DNA from: Leucogyrophana mollusca | Taxonomy: Eukaryota > Basidiomycota > Agaricomycetes > Boletales | Assembly (NCBI GenBank): GCA_021014945.1 | Contig: MU266388.1 | Coordinates: 62,001 to 126,000 of the forward strand | DNA length: 64,000 nucleotides | Reading direction: 5' to 3' | Shown: piece after piece, positions 35,199 to 47,865 of the stretch | Numbering within the stretch: position 1 is the stretch's first letter | Layout of the letters: each line of letters starts with the position of its first letter | Position numbers and translations under genes: made by a program | The notes under the pieces: model-generated | The model's database searches: none | Told to the model about the DNA's origin: nothing | Seen by the model: only the letters and a program-made list of their open reading frames with translations

Positions 35199-38100
35199 AT
35201 GTGCGAGTCTCAGCCCAGTATACTGCGATTGGGTGTCGACGTTGGAGGTACCAACACGTGAGCAAGGCCCATACATATCTAAGACGAACGCAGCAGAGGC
35301 TCACAAACTCCAGCGACGCTGTACTTCTTGACATCTCTCCAGGATCTCGCCGAGGTCTGGTCCTCGCCTCCGCCAAACGCCCGACCACATCAGAAGTCAC
35401 TCTGGGCATTCAGGATGCTATTCAGTCAGTTCTCCAACAGACTCAGAGCACGCTAAATATACAGGCACTCTCCATTGGCACAACAGTACGTCTGATGTTT
35501 TTGAGATCGAGTTATCTTATTTCTCACAGATTGCCCTTGCAGCACTTTGTAAATGCCCTAGTAGAAAGAGATCCTAGAAGACTAAACAGGGTCGCAGTGA
35601 TACGTCTGTGTGGCCCATTTACACAGGGAACACCCCCTTTCGTAGGCTTCCCATATGACTTGAGGCACTGTAAGTGCCCCTTTTCATCTGGGTCGCATTT
35701 CACACACCTTACCACATTCCATAGTGCTTGAAGGACCGTGTTTCCTGGTTTCCGGTGGCCTCCAGATTGACGGAAGTGAGATCGCTCCCATCAAACAGCA
35801 GGAAATACTGGATGCATGTGTAGAGATAAAGCGACAGGTAATTCAATGGAGTAAACAACCTTCGTGTGTCTGACTGTGGTCAGGGGATATATGCTGTGGC
35901 TGTCTGCTCGGTCTTTGCACCTATTGACTTCGAGATCCAACAAGAAGAACAGGTAGCTTCAATCGTTCGACAGCAGCTCGAGAGTACGGATGTCGTATGT
36001 TCGAAGGACGTTGCGCACATAGGGCTTCTTGAGCGGGAAAACGCGACAATTTTGAATGCCTCGCTTCTGCAATACGCCAACCAGACCGTTAAAGGATTTC
36101 AGAACGCAGCTCACGCATTGAAGCTGAAGTGCCCCGTTTTCATCACGAGCAACGAGGGGACTCTACTCACCTGTGAACAAGCCTCTCATCTCCCCATACG
36201 CACCTTGTGAGCACGTGTGGTTACATGGATTTCCTTTGACGGCAACTCATTTCTGCTTACTGGCAAACTGTCGCCGTGAAGTTCCTCGGGCCCAACAAAT
36301 TCCATGCGTGGAGCAGCCTTCCTGGCGTCTTTGGAATCGGAAATCCCTAAGCAGTCCGCGTTGGTGGTCGATATCGGAGGCACCACGGTATGCCATTTTC
36401 GTCAACTACACCGTGCAGCACGCCTTATGTCTGCTATCAGACAGATATTGGAATGCTGCTGTTCGTGGCTATTTCTGTGCCAGTATCTGCATGATGATCT
36501 AAAGGCCATTTTCAAGTCCAAGTGGCTTCCCTCGCCAGGCCGCGGCTCGTCATGAGCTGTGCGGTGTCCTTTTGAACTTTTCAATGCCACATGTAGCGAG
36601 GTTGGTTCGGCATAGATTCACCCTGTTCCTCGCGAGTCGCCTTACACAGTTCTTGCAGCATCGGTCTTGGCGGTGGCTCAGTAGTCCGGGAAGATCCATC
36701 CACCGGAAAAGTCACAGTTGGTCCAGAATCCGTTGGCCATCGTATCACGTCCGAGGCGCTTGTTTTTGGGGGTTCAACACTGACTGCCACTGATATCATA
36801 GTCGCAGCCGGTCGCGCCTCGGATATAGGAGATCGTTCCCTGGTCTCCCATATCAGTTCATCCATCATCAAGGGTGCGGAAACTGCGATCAAGTCAATGC
36901 TCCAGAACACCCTTGATGCCATGAAGACGTCGTCACAGGAAGTACCAGTATACCTTGTCGGTGGCGGATCTATCCTTTCACCTGATATCCTGTCTGGTAT
37001 CAGCCGGGTGCATCGATTTCCACACTTTGACGTCGCAAATGCTGTGGGCGCTGCGATTGCTCAGGTGGGGCGCCTTCACGTTTTTCGATCTGTGTAGTGA
37101 AACCTTTCCCCCGATAGGTATCTGGAATCGTAGACACGTTCGAAGATGTCTCGTCGACTTCTGTTTCTGAGGTTCGGAGCAGGGTGGAGGCGAAAGCCAT
37201 CGCACGGGCTATCGCCGCCGGTGCCGACCCAGGGAACGTGGCCATTATCGAGAGCGAGGCAATTCCTATCGCGTACACCGCTGGTCGTTGCCGTTTCTAT
37301 GTCAAAGCTGCCGGCGAGTGGAGCGGAGCTCAGTCCGCATGGACAGAAGCAACTGAAACACTAACTCCACCCACGAGCACTACTGACACGACTACCCCGA
37401 GAATAAAGCCAACGAGTTCCCATGCCTTTCCCACTGCAAATGTTCTGCCCGTGAAGACGGCGGGGGACATCTTGGCATACGCCCCCAAAGTCAAGAAGGG
37501 AGAATGGTTCCTGTCAGAGATTGATTTGGAGTGGATCGCCGATGGCTGCTACATCCTTGGCTGTGGGGGTGGCGGGTCTCCACTCCATACATTTTTAGAG
37601 CTTCGGGAAATGGTCCGGGCAGGCGAAATCGTCCGAGTGGTTGACTTGTCATCCGTAAGATCAGATGCACTTGTTGGGTGGGGTGGTGGTATGGGTAGCC
37701 CAGAAGTGTCATCCGAAAGGCTCCTAGGAAATGAGTGAGCCGTTTGTTCTTGTTACCTCTTTGTCCGCTTATCAGAATCCAGGTACAATGAAGCCAGTGA
37801 CGCACTCTGGAAGTTCATGGGGGTAAATTTCCGTCATTCACGAAAAAAGACCCCATTCAACTATCCATTATAGATCGAGAAGCCCGAAGCGTTAGTTGCG
37901 CTAGAAATTGGCGGGGGCAATGGAATGATTAATGTGCGTTTCTCCTGCGATGTTACGGCATAGGGCTTCTGTGACAACAGGCGCAATCTGCCGTTCGTAG
38001 ATGATCACAGCGGCGACGAAGAATTATGACATACCCTGCATAGACGGCGACTTTATGGTCAGTCTGAACTATCTTGTTTCGCACCTTGGGCTTGACAGGA

Positions 38101-39284
38101 CCCCGTATGCTTTTATACATGTCAGGGCCGCGCATACCCAACTGTAAATTCAAGTATTCCCTACCCTGTACCCTGCTGATAGCCCCGGCATAGTGGCACC
38201 AGACGACAGCGAATGTGTATGACGTGAGTGCCAAAGGGATCAATCTACTGCCAAGTGCCATTTCGAGTGGGGATGGCAACATTATGGTGAGGCTGCATAT
38301 TCCGCTTGGGCTACACTGTTTACTCATAATACTGAACAATTAGATCATGACGAAAGCAAAGAGGGATATTGACGTGGATGCTTCACTTCGGGCAGCGTGT
38401 GTCGAGATGGGGTAAATCGATGCGCACTCACCAACGACCTTGAGGCTGATCCGATTTTAAAGCACCCACGTTGGACAGGCTACTCGCCCTCTGGTAGCTG
38501 AATCGCTTAAAGCGTCGCTCATAGTAAACACTATCTCGCTGAGTTGGCGCATTGGACGAGCTGTCGCCCTCGCAAGAAAGCAATCGAGCCTCTCTCAAAT
38601 AGGTGCCATTTTGGTCGACGCTGTGGGAGGTAGCAGCACAGCACGGGTTCTGTTCAGCGGGAAAATCACTGATGTGCAAAGACGGTTGGTGCAGACCAAG
38701 AATGATACTGCCTCTCTATGAGGTCCTGATGCATCCAACGGATTTCCAGGGTTTACAAAGGACATACCGTTGGCAAGGTGATCATCACTGCGCTCGCGGT
38801 CGACGATGTGGAAGAAGACCCCGAAAATCCTGTGGAGCGATTCTCTGGAACACTCACCATACCCTTCAAGAACGAGAACCTTTATGCAGAACACGATGCA
38901 GGCAACGCGGGTCCTGCGAAGGTAATATCGTCAATAAATGATCCAGGCATTCTTGGCTCATTGACTTGTTCCACAGATTATTGCAACGGTCCCTGACCTC
39001 ATTTCCGTTCTCGATGCTCAAAGTGGGTCAGCTCTGGGCACACCACAATACAAGTATGGGCTGCGTGTTTTGGTCCTGGGTATCACCGCTGCGCCACAAT
39101 GGACAGAGACCGAACGGGGACTCGATCTGGGCGGCCCTCGTGCATTTGGGTGGGTGTCAAATTGCTGCATCACGAACTTGCAGTCTCATTGCCTTTCAGA
39201 TATAATGAGATCCCGTATATACCCTTGGGGGTTTACTCGAAGCCTCGGTCGGTCATTGAGGAGTATGGGAGCGATCGTTCGTAG
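35199..39284 (+). CDS. hydantoinase/oxoprolinase (HyuA) fused to DUF917 domain
   Basis: Likely cytosolic ATP-dependent amidohydrolase-type enzyme acting on a hydantoin or oxoproline-like substrate. Twenty exons join in phase from 35199 to 39284, 1008 residues. The ASKHA-type nucleotide motifs are LRLGVDVGGTNTDAVLLD and ALVVDIGGTTTDIGMLLP. HyuA features follow: TFSSGPTNSMRGAAFL, FSMPHVASIGLGGGS, VYLVGGGSILSPD and DVANAVGAAIAQVSGIVD. From about residue 600 a DUF917 domain starts (WIADGCYILGCGGGGSPLHT, ALEIGGGNGMIN, NYDIPCIDGDFMGRAYP, GTHVGQATRPL). DUF917 families include proteins named S-methyl thiohydantoin desulfurase. Two exons are tiny: 36441-36460 (20 nt) and 38126-38143 (18 nt). The gene converges on an MFS transporter gene. 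Confidence 0.93.
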
Positions 39285-40815
39285 GACTTTGTATGGCCAA
39301 ATTCTGCATGTGATAAATCCAATGCGCAGTGAGTGTTTTACTGTGGCCTTCTCAGTATCTATGCGCACCATGGGTAAGAGCCGTGAAAAGGAGTCCCGCG
39401 GGCAAGGCGGCGACCACTGTGGCATATCTGAATCGATCTGGACCCTAAACCGCAAAACTTCTAAAAGTGTTGCTAATAACTCCCAGCTGCTACCCGATCC
39501 AAACCCGATAATATGGAGTTGTAAGGTGGCAAGTGGACACAAAGCGGACCGAGACATGCTCCGCTGTACTCCTATGCAGCCTTGCTGATGCTGATCATCG
39601 ATGGATCACTCTTCACCATCACAGCAGGGTAAGGTCAACATTTACTCGCCCTCAAGTAGATGCCTCGAACCCGGCGATCGGAACTCAACCAAGATGCCAC
39701 CAGCAATACCCGCCATGACGGTGTGCTTCTGCCCGCATTTCACACCCATAAGTCTGACCCCCCTAGCAGTGGGATATATCGAGTTGCCGAGGCGGTCACA
39801 TTCTGCCCTCATTCAATTGCCTGCCACGGTGTGCGTCCTCTCGCTGTCTGCAAAAATAACCCGCTCAATAATAGACCTTCCATCCAGGAAAATCAGTGGT
39901 GCATCGTCATAAATATTTAACGCACGTTTTCGACCCCCTTCTCTCAGATGTACTTGCGAGAAGAGAAGCGGTCCCGCTCGGCCGAAGTGACCTCGCCGTC
40001 GATGCCAATTCGAGCGTTGGATGATGGCCATGACTGGTTGATTTTACTGCAGACAACATAACCCTGAGAAGCAGCAAGGCCATTGTCGCACCCGATCTAT
40101 CTGAGATCTTCGAGTGGCTCCAGGTCAGTGTTGTAGGTGAACGCTACCATCGGACCAGCAACTGCGTGATCTATATATGCCTATCAACTGTTAATCCAGA
40201 ATGCGAATCAACCAATGGCAACGGAACTCCGGAGGTCCCTAGCTACGAGATGAAGCTAGAGGGCTATGGGCGATGGGCAAACGAAAGCGATGCGTTTCCT
40301 TGCGCTCAGAAGAACATCCCGAAAGTGGAGAAGTTGGGGTCATCCGATCGTGGGGATTATGTTCATCTGGTTCTGCACGAGTGATCTGCTCTCAGTATGT
40401 CTAGACTTTTCGCGTGGGCGGGTAGAACAAATCGTTCCCACTAGGAGCGCATGTCCAGTATTTGAATTGAACAGTCACCTCAGCTGACGGCGGATAAAGT
40501 TTTGCAGAGGCCCAGCGTTGTCGATTTGAAAACTTTCAATTCTATCGTTGTGTCGTTATTTACATTGAGGATTATTTGTACAACGGAGGCCAAGATTAAT
40601 CTACGCGAGTCGTCATAAGATTATACGGTCCAGATGTGTACGTGCAAGAGCAGGTAGATGCGGCTGGGGTAAAGATAACAGCCTGTATCAATAGTCCGTT
40701 GTTAGCAATAACGGTGGGCACAAAGGCCTTTGAAGAACGTTGCAAAATGAAGGGATGCGAAGTGAGGTAGGATGTTGCGTCACAGTCATTTAAATAAGAT
40801 CCAAAACGTCCGCCA
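39285..40815. other. intergenic, about 1.5 kb, with weak coding traces
   Basis: Between two convergent 3' ends. Holds a possible three-exon fragment (39948-40253) listed separately. Nothing else recognised. Confidence 0.4.
39948..40253 (+). CDS. possible gene fragment of unknown function, weak
   Basis: Three segments with good splice sites and consistent phase (39948-39986, 40053-40123, 40200-40253) give DVLARREAVPLGRN, then NITLRSSKAIVAPDLSEIF, then EWLQNANQPMATELRRSLA and a stop. No start exon was found upstream and no family was recognised. It may be the 3' end of a spliced gene or a decayed copy. Confidence 0.3.
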
Positions 40816-42666
40816 TTATGCCTTCTCGCTTTGTTGTTTTGCTGCTATCCGCCGCCGCTTCCACGCTGGAATAAAATCCACATTGCGGAGCAGGACCACC
40901 GCCATTGCGTATACGACCCCAAAGCAGACGGCAGGGATGGTGCCGACGTGGTACCCTTTGACGAGCGCGTCAATGATCTCGTCATCATACTGTGGGTACA
41001 TTGCGTGGTCATCTGCGAGTCCGAGGCCCTGGTTGACCAAGGCGTCTGGTAGCTTCCCGCGAAGCTGCTCCGTGAAGCTAGTTTCAAATATTGCCGTGAG
41101 GAGAGCGGTGGCGAAAGTTCCTCCGAGCGTCCGGAGAAATGATAAAAACCCGCTGATGCCAGCAATTTGGTGAGGCTTGACGGACATGGGCCCAACAACG
41201 AGCGAGGGCTGGTAGAGGAGGCCGGATGCGGTGCCGGTGATGACTGAAAAGCCGATAACTGTGGCGGCGGGTGTGTAGCGACCCACCATCAACATCAAGC
41301 CACTTCCCAGTGCGTATAGAACGCCTCCGGCAACGCCAATGAGACGGATTTGACCAGTCTGGGATAGAATGTTTGCGCCCACGACCGAAGAGATGCCGAG
41401 GGTCAGAATGAGCCCGAACATCTGGAGACCAGAGTGGATCAAGTCGGAACCTTTGACGTCGATGAAATAACGGGGGAGAAAGAAGACAGAACCAAAGTAT
41501 CCAGCGCCGGTGAGAAAGTTAATGAGGCATGTGATTGGAATATTGGGAATGCTGAAGAGGCGGATGTCGACAATGGGATGTTCGGCCACCTTCAGTTCAT
41601 AAAAAACGAACACAGGTATGAGAAGACCTCCGATAACGAAGAGGGTGATAATCGGAGCAGACTAAAGATGGCATGTAGTTTGTGAGCTGAAAGAGCGAAG
41701 GGCGCAGTTACGATCACTCACGTTCCAGGGAAACATCTTGTTTCCCATCTCTATGGCGATGCAAATCATGCTGGAAATCCCTACGGCGAGGATACAGCCG
41801 ACATAATCAACCTCCCGCAACTGCGCGAGGAGACCAACCCTCTGATCCCGATGGGGTACTGGATAGCGCAGACTGGTCACCCCCACCACCAAGGTGACGC
41901 CGATGAGCATTAGGGTTATCCAGAATATCCATCTCCAGTCGGTATCAACGGAAAGGATGGCTCCGAGCACGGGTCCAATTGCCAAACCGATGGCAGATGA
42001 GAGGTTGAAAAATCCCAACCATAACCCGCGTGAGTCCGCCGTTGTCAGATCCAAAATTACAATAACGCCAACAGACTGTCTTCCAGCGGCACCAATACCT
42101 TGGAGAAGTCGCGCCCCAATGAGGGAATTCATGGACTGAAGACAAGGCCACGTGAGTCGCAGAGAACCCCGTTTCACGCGTTCGGAAGAATAGAAGATAC
42201 CCACATTAGCCAATCCACACCAAAGCGTCCCCGCCGCAAAAATAAGCATGGTGCCGTTGAAGACCTGGGCACGTCCAAAGATGTCGCTGAATTTTCCAAG
42301 TAGCGTCTGAGTGACGGTAAAGCCAAGCAAGTATGATGTTGCGATCCAGTTCTGGTTTGCGAGATCGTTGAAATCAGCTCCAATGATATGCATCGCGGTG
42401 GTGGCTGTCGTCTCGTTGAAATATGCAGTGAAGTTGCCTATCCAGAGGCTAGCCATGATCAGGAAGAAGTGTGTGCGCGTTACAATGACGGAGGGCTGAG
42501 GTAGTTGTGCAGGACTCGGCTGCTCAGGCTCGTGAGCAGTCTTCTGTGAGGATGCCCGCAGTGACGGTGTTCGTGACATGACGGCCATCTTGTCGTCCAC
42601 TATAGCGTCAGTGCTGTTGGTCATGGTCGCGCATTGTGACAGAGTCTGCGCTGGTGATGAGCTCAT
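40816..42666 (-). CDS. MFS transporter, DHA2 (14-TM drug:H+ antiporter) type
   Basis: Plasma-membrane drug/toxin exporter family. Exons are 42205-42666, 41722-42135 and 40816-41661, 573 residues. A hydrophilic N-terminus of about 60 residues is followed by many hydrophobic helices, consistent with 14 membrane spans. Motif A is LLGKFSDIFGRAQVF and the antiporter motif C is GLAIGPVLGAIL. NWIATSYLLGFTVTQ and NSLIGARLLQGIGAAGRQSV are typical of the family. The 69-nt intron (42136-42204) could be read through in frame, but splicing restores the normal loop. The substrate cannot be inferred. Its neighbour, the hydantoinase gene, converges on it. Confidence 0.95.
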
Positions 42667-45600
42667 GAGGGATGAGAATAACGAATGGAGTGTGAAAATC
42701 TAATGTATTAGTATGCAAAAACAAAACATCAAAACTTCGCTCGACCGTGAGCATGCGAGAATTGGAAGTAACCCCTCGAAGAGTGACGAACTGTGCAAGA
42801 ACAGAAGGTAACGGTGCAAAGTCGGCACGGAGAGCAAGTTTTGGAGGGATATACAGCGCTGCTACGCCCATCACCGACCCGATACATATACACACGAGCA
42901 CTTTATACATACCACATGGATCCGCGGAGAGGCCGTGGATTCGAACTGAAAACAATTTCGAAACCCTGGATCGCTCCCGGCATAATCTGCTCAGCATCGG
43001 GGAACCGCCATCAGAGGGGTATGTATTCAGTTTTCAGAGACCATAGCGGTCCTCCTTAGCTTCACTCATCTGTTACGGATGATGAGTGGCAGAATGAGAA
43101 AGAACTCTTTAAAGAAGATATTTGACGAACCTCACTGTTTTAGTCCACTAGAAAGACCCATTTGGCACCGCCCCGCTGCCCTCCGCGGAAATCAACCTTG
43201 CAGCTGCGCGTGGGATCTGATAAGTGGACCGGAAAGCATGGGAGTCCACACCACCGCACGGAGAAACTGAAGCTCCCAGCGCATTTTGAGGGCTCCGGGC
43301 TCATATGCTGATCCCGTCGGATTAGTCGCCGGCTGCTAACAACAACCTATGTCCTATGCCGCAAAGCTGTTACAGGCAACCCCGAGCCTTGGTTGTCAAC
43401 GCCTCATATCTTCCTGTCTTCCACCGCACACTCCAGGCAATGGATGTTCAAAGTAAGAGCTTCGTTGTATACGTACTCACGCCACGCTGTGCTGTTTTAG
43501 TGCATAATCGCCGGCGAAGGCCGGCCGACGCTGCAAGAGTCCTGCCACAAAGCGATCAAATAATAATCTGCCTACCGGGCAGTACTTAAGGATATACACC
43601 GTACGTATAAATGGCTTTGAAACGATGCGCCCGGCCATCACCTGTAAGCACTTCACTGCAAAACTCAGAAGAGTACGGCATCATGCTGACACCAAGCTTT
43701 AAGTTCTAGATACTTGGCCCAGGCAGGAATCTTGAATGGCTGGCTCTGTTCGCTGGAGCAATATGATCAGCCCAGATCTCGCGATCTTCCGACCAGAAGG
43801 CCTGGCGACTATGTGCTCCCGCAAAGTGGGGCAGGAACCCCGCAATACCGCTACGCTCGAACATCTGAGCTACACCATATCATCGATGGAATTTCCTGTT
43901 AGCTGTAGTGCTCGCTATCCTCGTGAGCTCTGCACGCGGTCAGTGAGGCCTTCGCATGTTCTATTGGCAATTACATCGGCCGCCGAGGACCTCTACGCAT
44001 AAGCTAATTACTCTGAAGCGGATTGTAGGATATTTGACGCTCGATCTGAGTGCAGTCGGAAAAGCATTCGCCGTCCCAATTGTCTATCATTAGCTACACA
44101 CGCCTCGATGAATCGTGTTCGCCCCTGACCTCTCCGCTTCAGGTCGTTCTTTTGGTGAGGAGGGCGGCGATCCTAAATTCAACTCTGGAAACGCGTTTTA
44201 CTGATACGGATGACATCGTGATTGGAAGACGAAGAACGAGCGCCAAACATAGACCAGGTATCTCGGCTTTCGAAACAGCTGCATCGATTCGAAGATATTT
44301 CCATGTGGTATGCTCGACGCGTACATACTCCAATGCTCTATTCGTGGATTGGTTGTCGGCATCGTGTTCGCTGCGGCTTGTTTAGTAGAGCACGTTTCTA
44401 CAACCAAAACAGCGGTTTGAAGGCTTGTTTCCGGTCCTTGTTGAAATGGATCGACATCGGCCCTGCTATTAGCGCCCTTCATCAACTATAAACGCCTTTC
44501 TGGCCATGTCACCGCGGAAAACGACCCCTGGCGACAACCTTAAAGCTGGCACTACCCATATCATCTCGTGACGAATGCTGACGCGGCGATGAGCAACGCC
44601 GACACCGCGGGATCTGTAGGGCCGCAGCTATCGTAACAAATTAATTATTACTGCTCCCTCGATATGCATTCCAGAAGTCGTCAAGATGCTCGATATTTTG
44701 GCAGTCGTGGATGCAAGCTGATATAATGCAGATCCCTAGGCTGATCGCTCCGAGCTTCCGTGCATGCTGCTTATTGGCCATGCGTAGGTAACTTGGGATA
44801 TCAGATGTTCTGAAGCGCGTGGAAGGTGGTTTCTCTTCACATGGAATGTCATTTATACGGAAGCGCCGTCTATCCATCGAAGTGCCATGCAATTATGAGA
44901 CAGCGGTCGCGAATAGCTGTGCACGCTCAGACGTGTCGGTTCGGGACACCGTGAAGGAAGCCGAAGGATAGCATGCCCTAACGCTGATGCTGGAATGGCG
45001 TAACTAAGGTTCGGACTGAGATTTGAAAGGTTAGGCTGTGAGCATACGAGATCCTATGACCATCGAGATAAGAACTCACGAAGCTTCCAAAACCAACAGT
45101 TTGGTAGCAATACAATGTCAAGCCTGAGCCACCAAGAGTGGAAGTGCCCTTGATTGTTGCCAGCGGACCCAGCGTCGGCCCTCTTCCCTCGTGGCAGGCC
45201 ACGTTCATCCACATTCTCATGAAGCGCTGTTATAGCCGTACATACCAGAGAACGTTTCCCAGCGCTGTCACTGTCAGACTCGCCGACCGAAGTTGGATCA
45301 GTGGATGATGCAGAAAGATCAAGAAAGATCCCACCGGTTGGCAGCAACAGCCCTTTCGAAACCACGGAATCAGTTAATTTTAAGCCCAGCGATTATGCCT
45401 TCAAACCCTTCAACAGGAATCAGGGTGAAGGCTCGCCGTTCGGGTTTTGCAAGATCCTTCGTGTTTTCAAACATGGGCTTCACCTTCTTTCAAGGCCGAG
45501 CGCTAAGCACCCATCATAAAGTACCGAGTGTCCTGCGTGATCTTCATCAACGACAGTGGGCGCGTCATGCGATAAATCAAGGACCTGGCATTAGATCATC

Positions 45601-46104
45601 GTTTACTTACTGACATTGAGCCCACCAAAGTGTGCAAGTTGGGGTCGCGAAATACTTCAACGCCAATATTTATACATAGACACGGATAAAACATGTAGTA
45701 CAGGACGGGATAAAAATCGCATGTGTCCACCAAAGCCATGATGCAGACATGATGACTTTGGTGGGCGCACCTGATTTTTCTGTAGCCCCACATAACGAGC
45801 ACCAACCTCGAACCCTACTTGAAATTGCTTGAGAAAAATTGCTGCCGCCTCGACACCGATGATACTCTGCAGACCATTCTTGACCCTCTGGTAGTCGGAC
45901 CATGATATAGAATGAACGACGGCCTTTCATCCTATATAATGGTCGCTACTCTCCCCTAAATATGTCCGAACTAATCAATGTCCGCAATCAGCATACAATT
46001 CAAGATTCGAAGGATGGAAATCTCACCATAAACCCCTTGGGGAGATACAAGTTCGGCATCGGATTATACCCATGGAATGTGTCACTCATTTCTCAGAGTG
46101 TGCG

Positions 46105-46152
46105 TGGAGGGGAGGGGAGGGGAAGAGGGGAGAGGGGGGAGAGGGGGGAGGA
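46105..46152 (+). repeat. G-rich tract (GGGG/GGGGGG runs)
   Basis: Purine-only stretch with at least six runs of four or more G separated by A, AA or AGA. It fits a G-quadruplex-type motif on the plus strand. Confidence 0.85.
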
Positions 46153-46618
46153 CTGGTTCTTTTCCTTTTCCAGGAAACCTTGTTTCCCCGAATGCTTTGT
46201 TTTTTCTTGGAGTTATTGGAATGTTTCTACTTCAACGTATGTGAAGTACGTCGATGAACGAAGACTTCTGCCATTGGAGGGATACATTCTGGGACATTAT
46301 CGTTAACAGTAAGATCATTGGCCAGACTAGAACGTGCGTACCATCGTTCTATGTTTCACCGCCATCGGCTGCCACGCCGGATGTACCCCGATCATGTCAG
46401 GTGGCGCGAAGCCAATGCCCCGAGTCATGGATTTTCTTCCTATTTCTGAGATGAAACTCTGAGACGAAAAGGGAGGGAGGAGCACATACATCGTTACGTC
46501 AAACAGCAGTCAATGAATCCACTCCCTCATCCCGGTCCAATAGCAGGCGTACATCTGAAAAAGACCCAAAGTGCTCTGTGTAATCGGTCAGTAGTAAAGG
46601 TTAGCGTTCAACAGACGT

Positions 46619-46650
46619 GGTGGGGGAGGGGGAGGGGGGAGGGGGAAGGG
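46619..46650 (+). repeat. second G-rich tract
   Basis: Runs of five or six G separated by single A, about 470 bp from the first G-rich tract and on the same strand. Confidence 0.85.
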
Positions 46651-47865
46651 TCGATGATCTTCAGCGTGAATGGGGTCGGTCGTAATGAAAGTAAACAATC
46701 AGCGTCGGCCGAAAACAAGATTAACAGGGACTTACAGAGGGTATAGGCTGTGGGGGTACCGAGGACGCCAAGCCGCCTTGAACAGAGATATCAGTCAAAA
46801 GTAGGACGCCAGAATGGAACGAAACGAAACTACCGCAAACGTAAAGGCTGGGCAGCCTAACGTCCTCACCCCGCCACCCAGCACCCAGCACGATAAAAAA
46901 AATAAGAGGGGCGATAACAACGTTATGACGGAAAGGATAGCGCAAGACGGTGCCAATAATCCAGCGTGCGTCGAGGAATGATCTACTCGCCGTATCTGTG
47001 GTCAACGTCAGGGCGTGGAAAGAATGAGGGATGGAATGGTTGTGGGGGAAGGGAAAGGATGGGATGGAGGAAAACAATTAATGGGCGGGTTTATATATCG
47101 CAAACTGGGGGCTGACAGTGCATACCAACCATTGTTTATGCGCGTCATCAAATCAACGAAACTCTCGAGTGACGCACCTGAATTCCATAGCTCGGCCGTG
47201 CAGAAGAATTCCAAAATTGGTATTGGATGCCAATCAAGTTTTGGAATGCTTGTGCGCGGCCTCACAACGAAAGGAGTCCACATCCTAGAAGACGCGAAGA
47301 TCTCTTGCTTCAAAGGGTCCTGTTACTAACTAGTCGTCCCGGTAAGCATGATGAACCGAAAATAAAGCTTTATCCCAACAAAATCTGCATCCATGGGTGT
47401 ATAACTAGACATTCAGAGACGCAGTGCCGCGGGACGTCCGGGCGGGTTCAAGCGGTGCATCCGAGTAGTTGGTGCCAGTCCTCTTCCGTACTTGCACGAC
47501 TGGCCTTAAGTGTGGAAAGAAAGGGCGCTGAAGTCGTTAACAGAACAGATAGAAGCAAACATAAGGCTGTCGCGAAAACCCGTCGGCACCGCAGGTGCTG
47601 CGTTGGACCGAGTGCACTGCACCGAAGGTTCGGGGCAAGACTGAATGTCACCGTGACTGTCCGCTCGGTGGCAGTACGGTTCGGGCACATCGCTCGCAGG
47701 GAGACCTTGCCGCCCGCTGGCCGAGCGCTCAACACTCTTTTGTCGAGGGCTGCCGGAGCGGTTGCCAGCAGTATCTGCTCTCAAAATTCAGTACTTATTG
47801 CTATACTCTTTTGAACGCAGACCTAGTTATTGCTGTTGCTCGACGCGCACTGGATACTGCTTGAC

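Larger units (their letters stand above)
42667..47865. other. gene-poor 5.2-kb block
   Basis: The longest stretch without a supported gene. Only short frames on both strands, none with a recognised motif. It includes two G-rich tracts at 46105-46152 and 46619-46650. It could hold old decayed elements, but no terminal repeats, transposase or reverse transcriptase motif was seen. Confidence 0.5.

Noticed and set aside
42920..42960. tRNA-like T-loop string (gattcgaact)
   Set aside because: No matching acceptor or anticodon stems around it.
46105..46650. CRISPR-like or satellite array
   Set aside because: Only two unequal purine tracts; there is no regular repeat-spacer structure, and the organism is a eukaryote.
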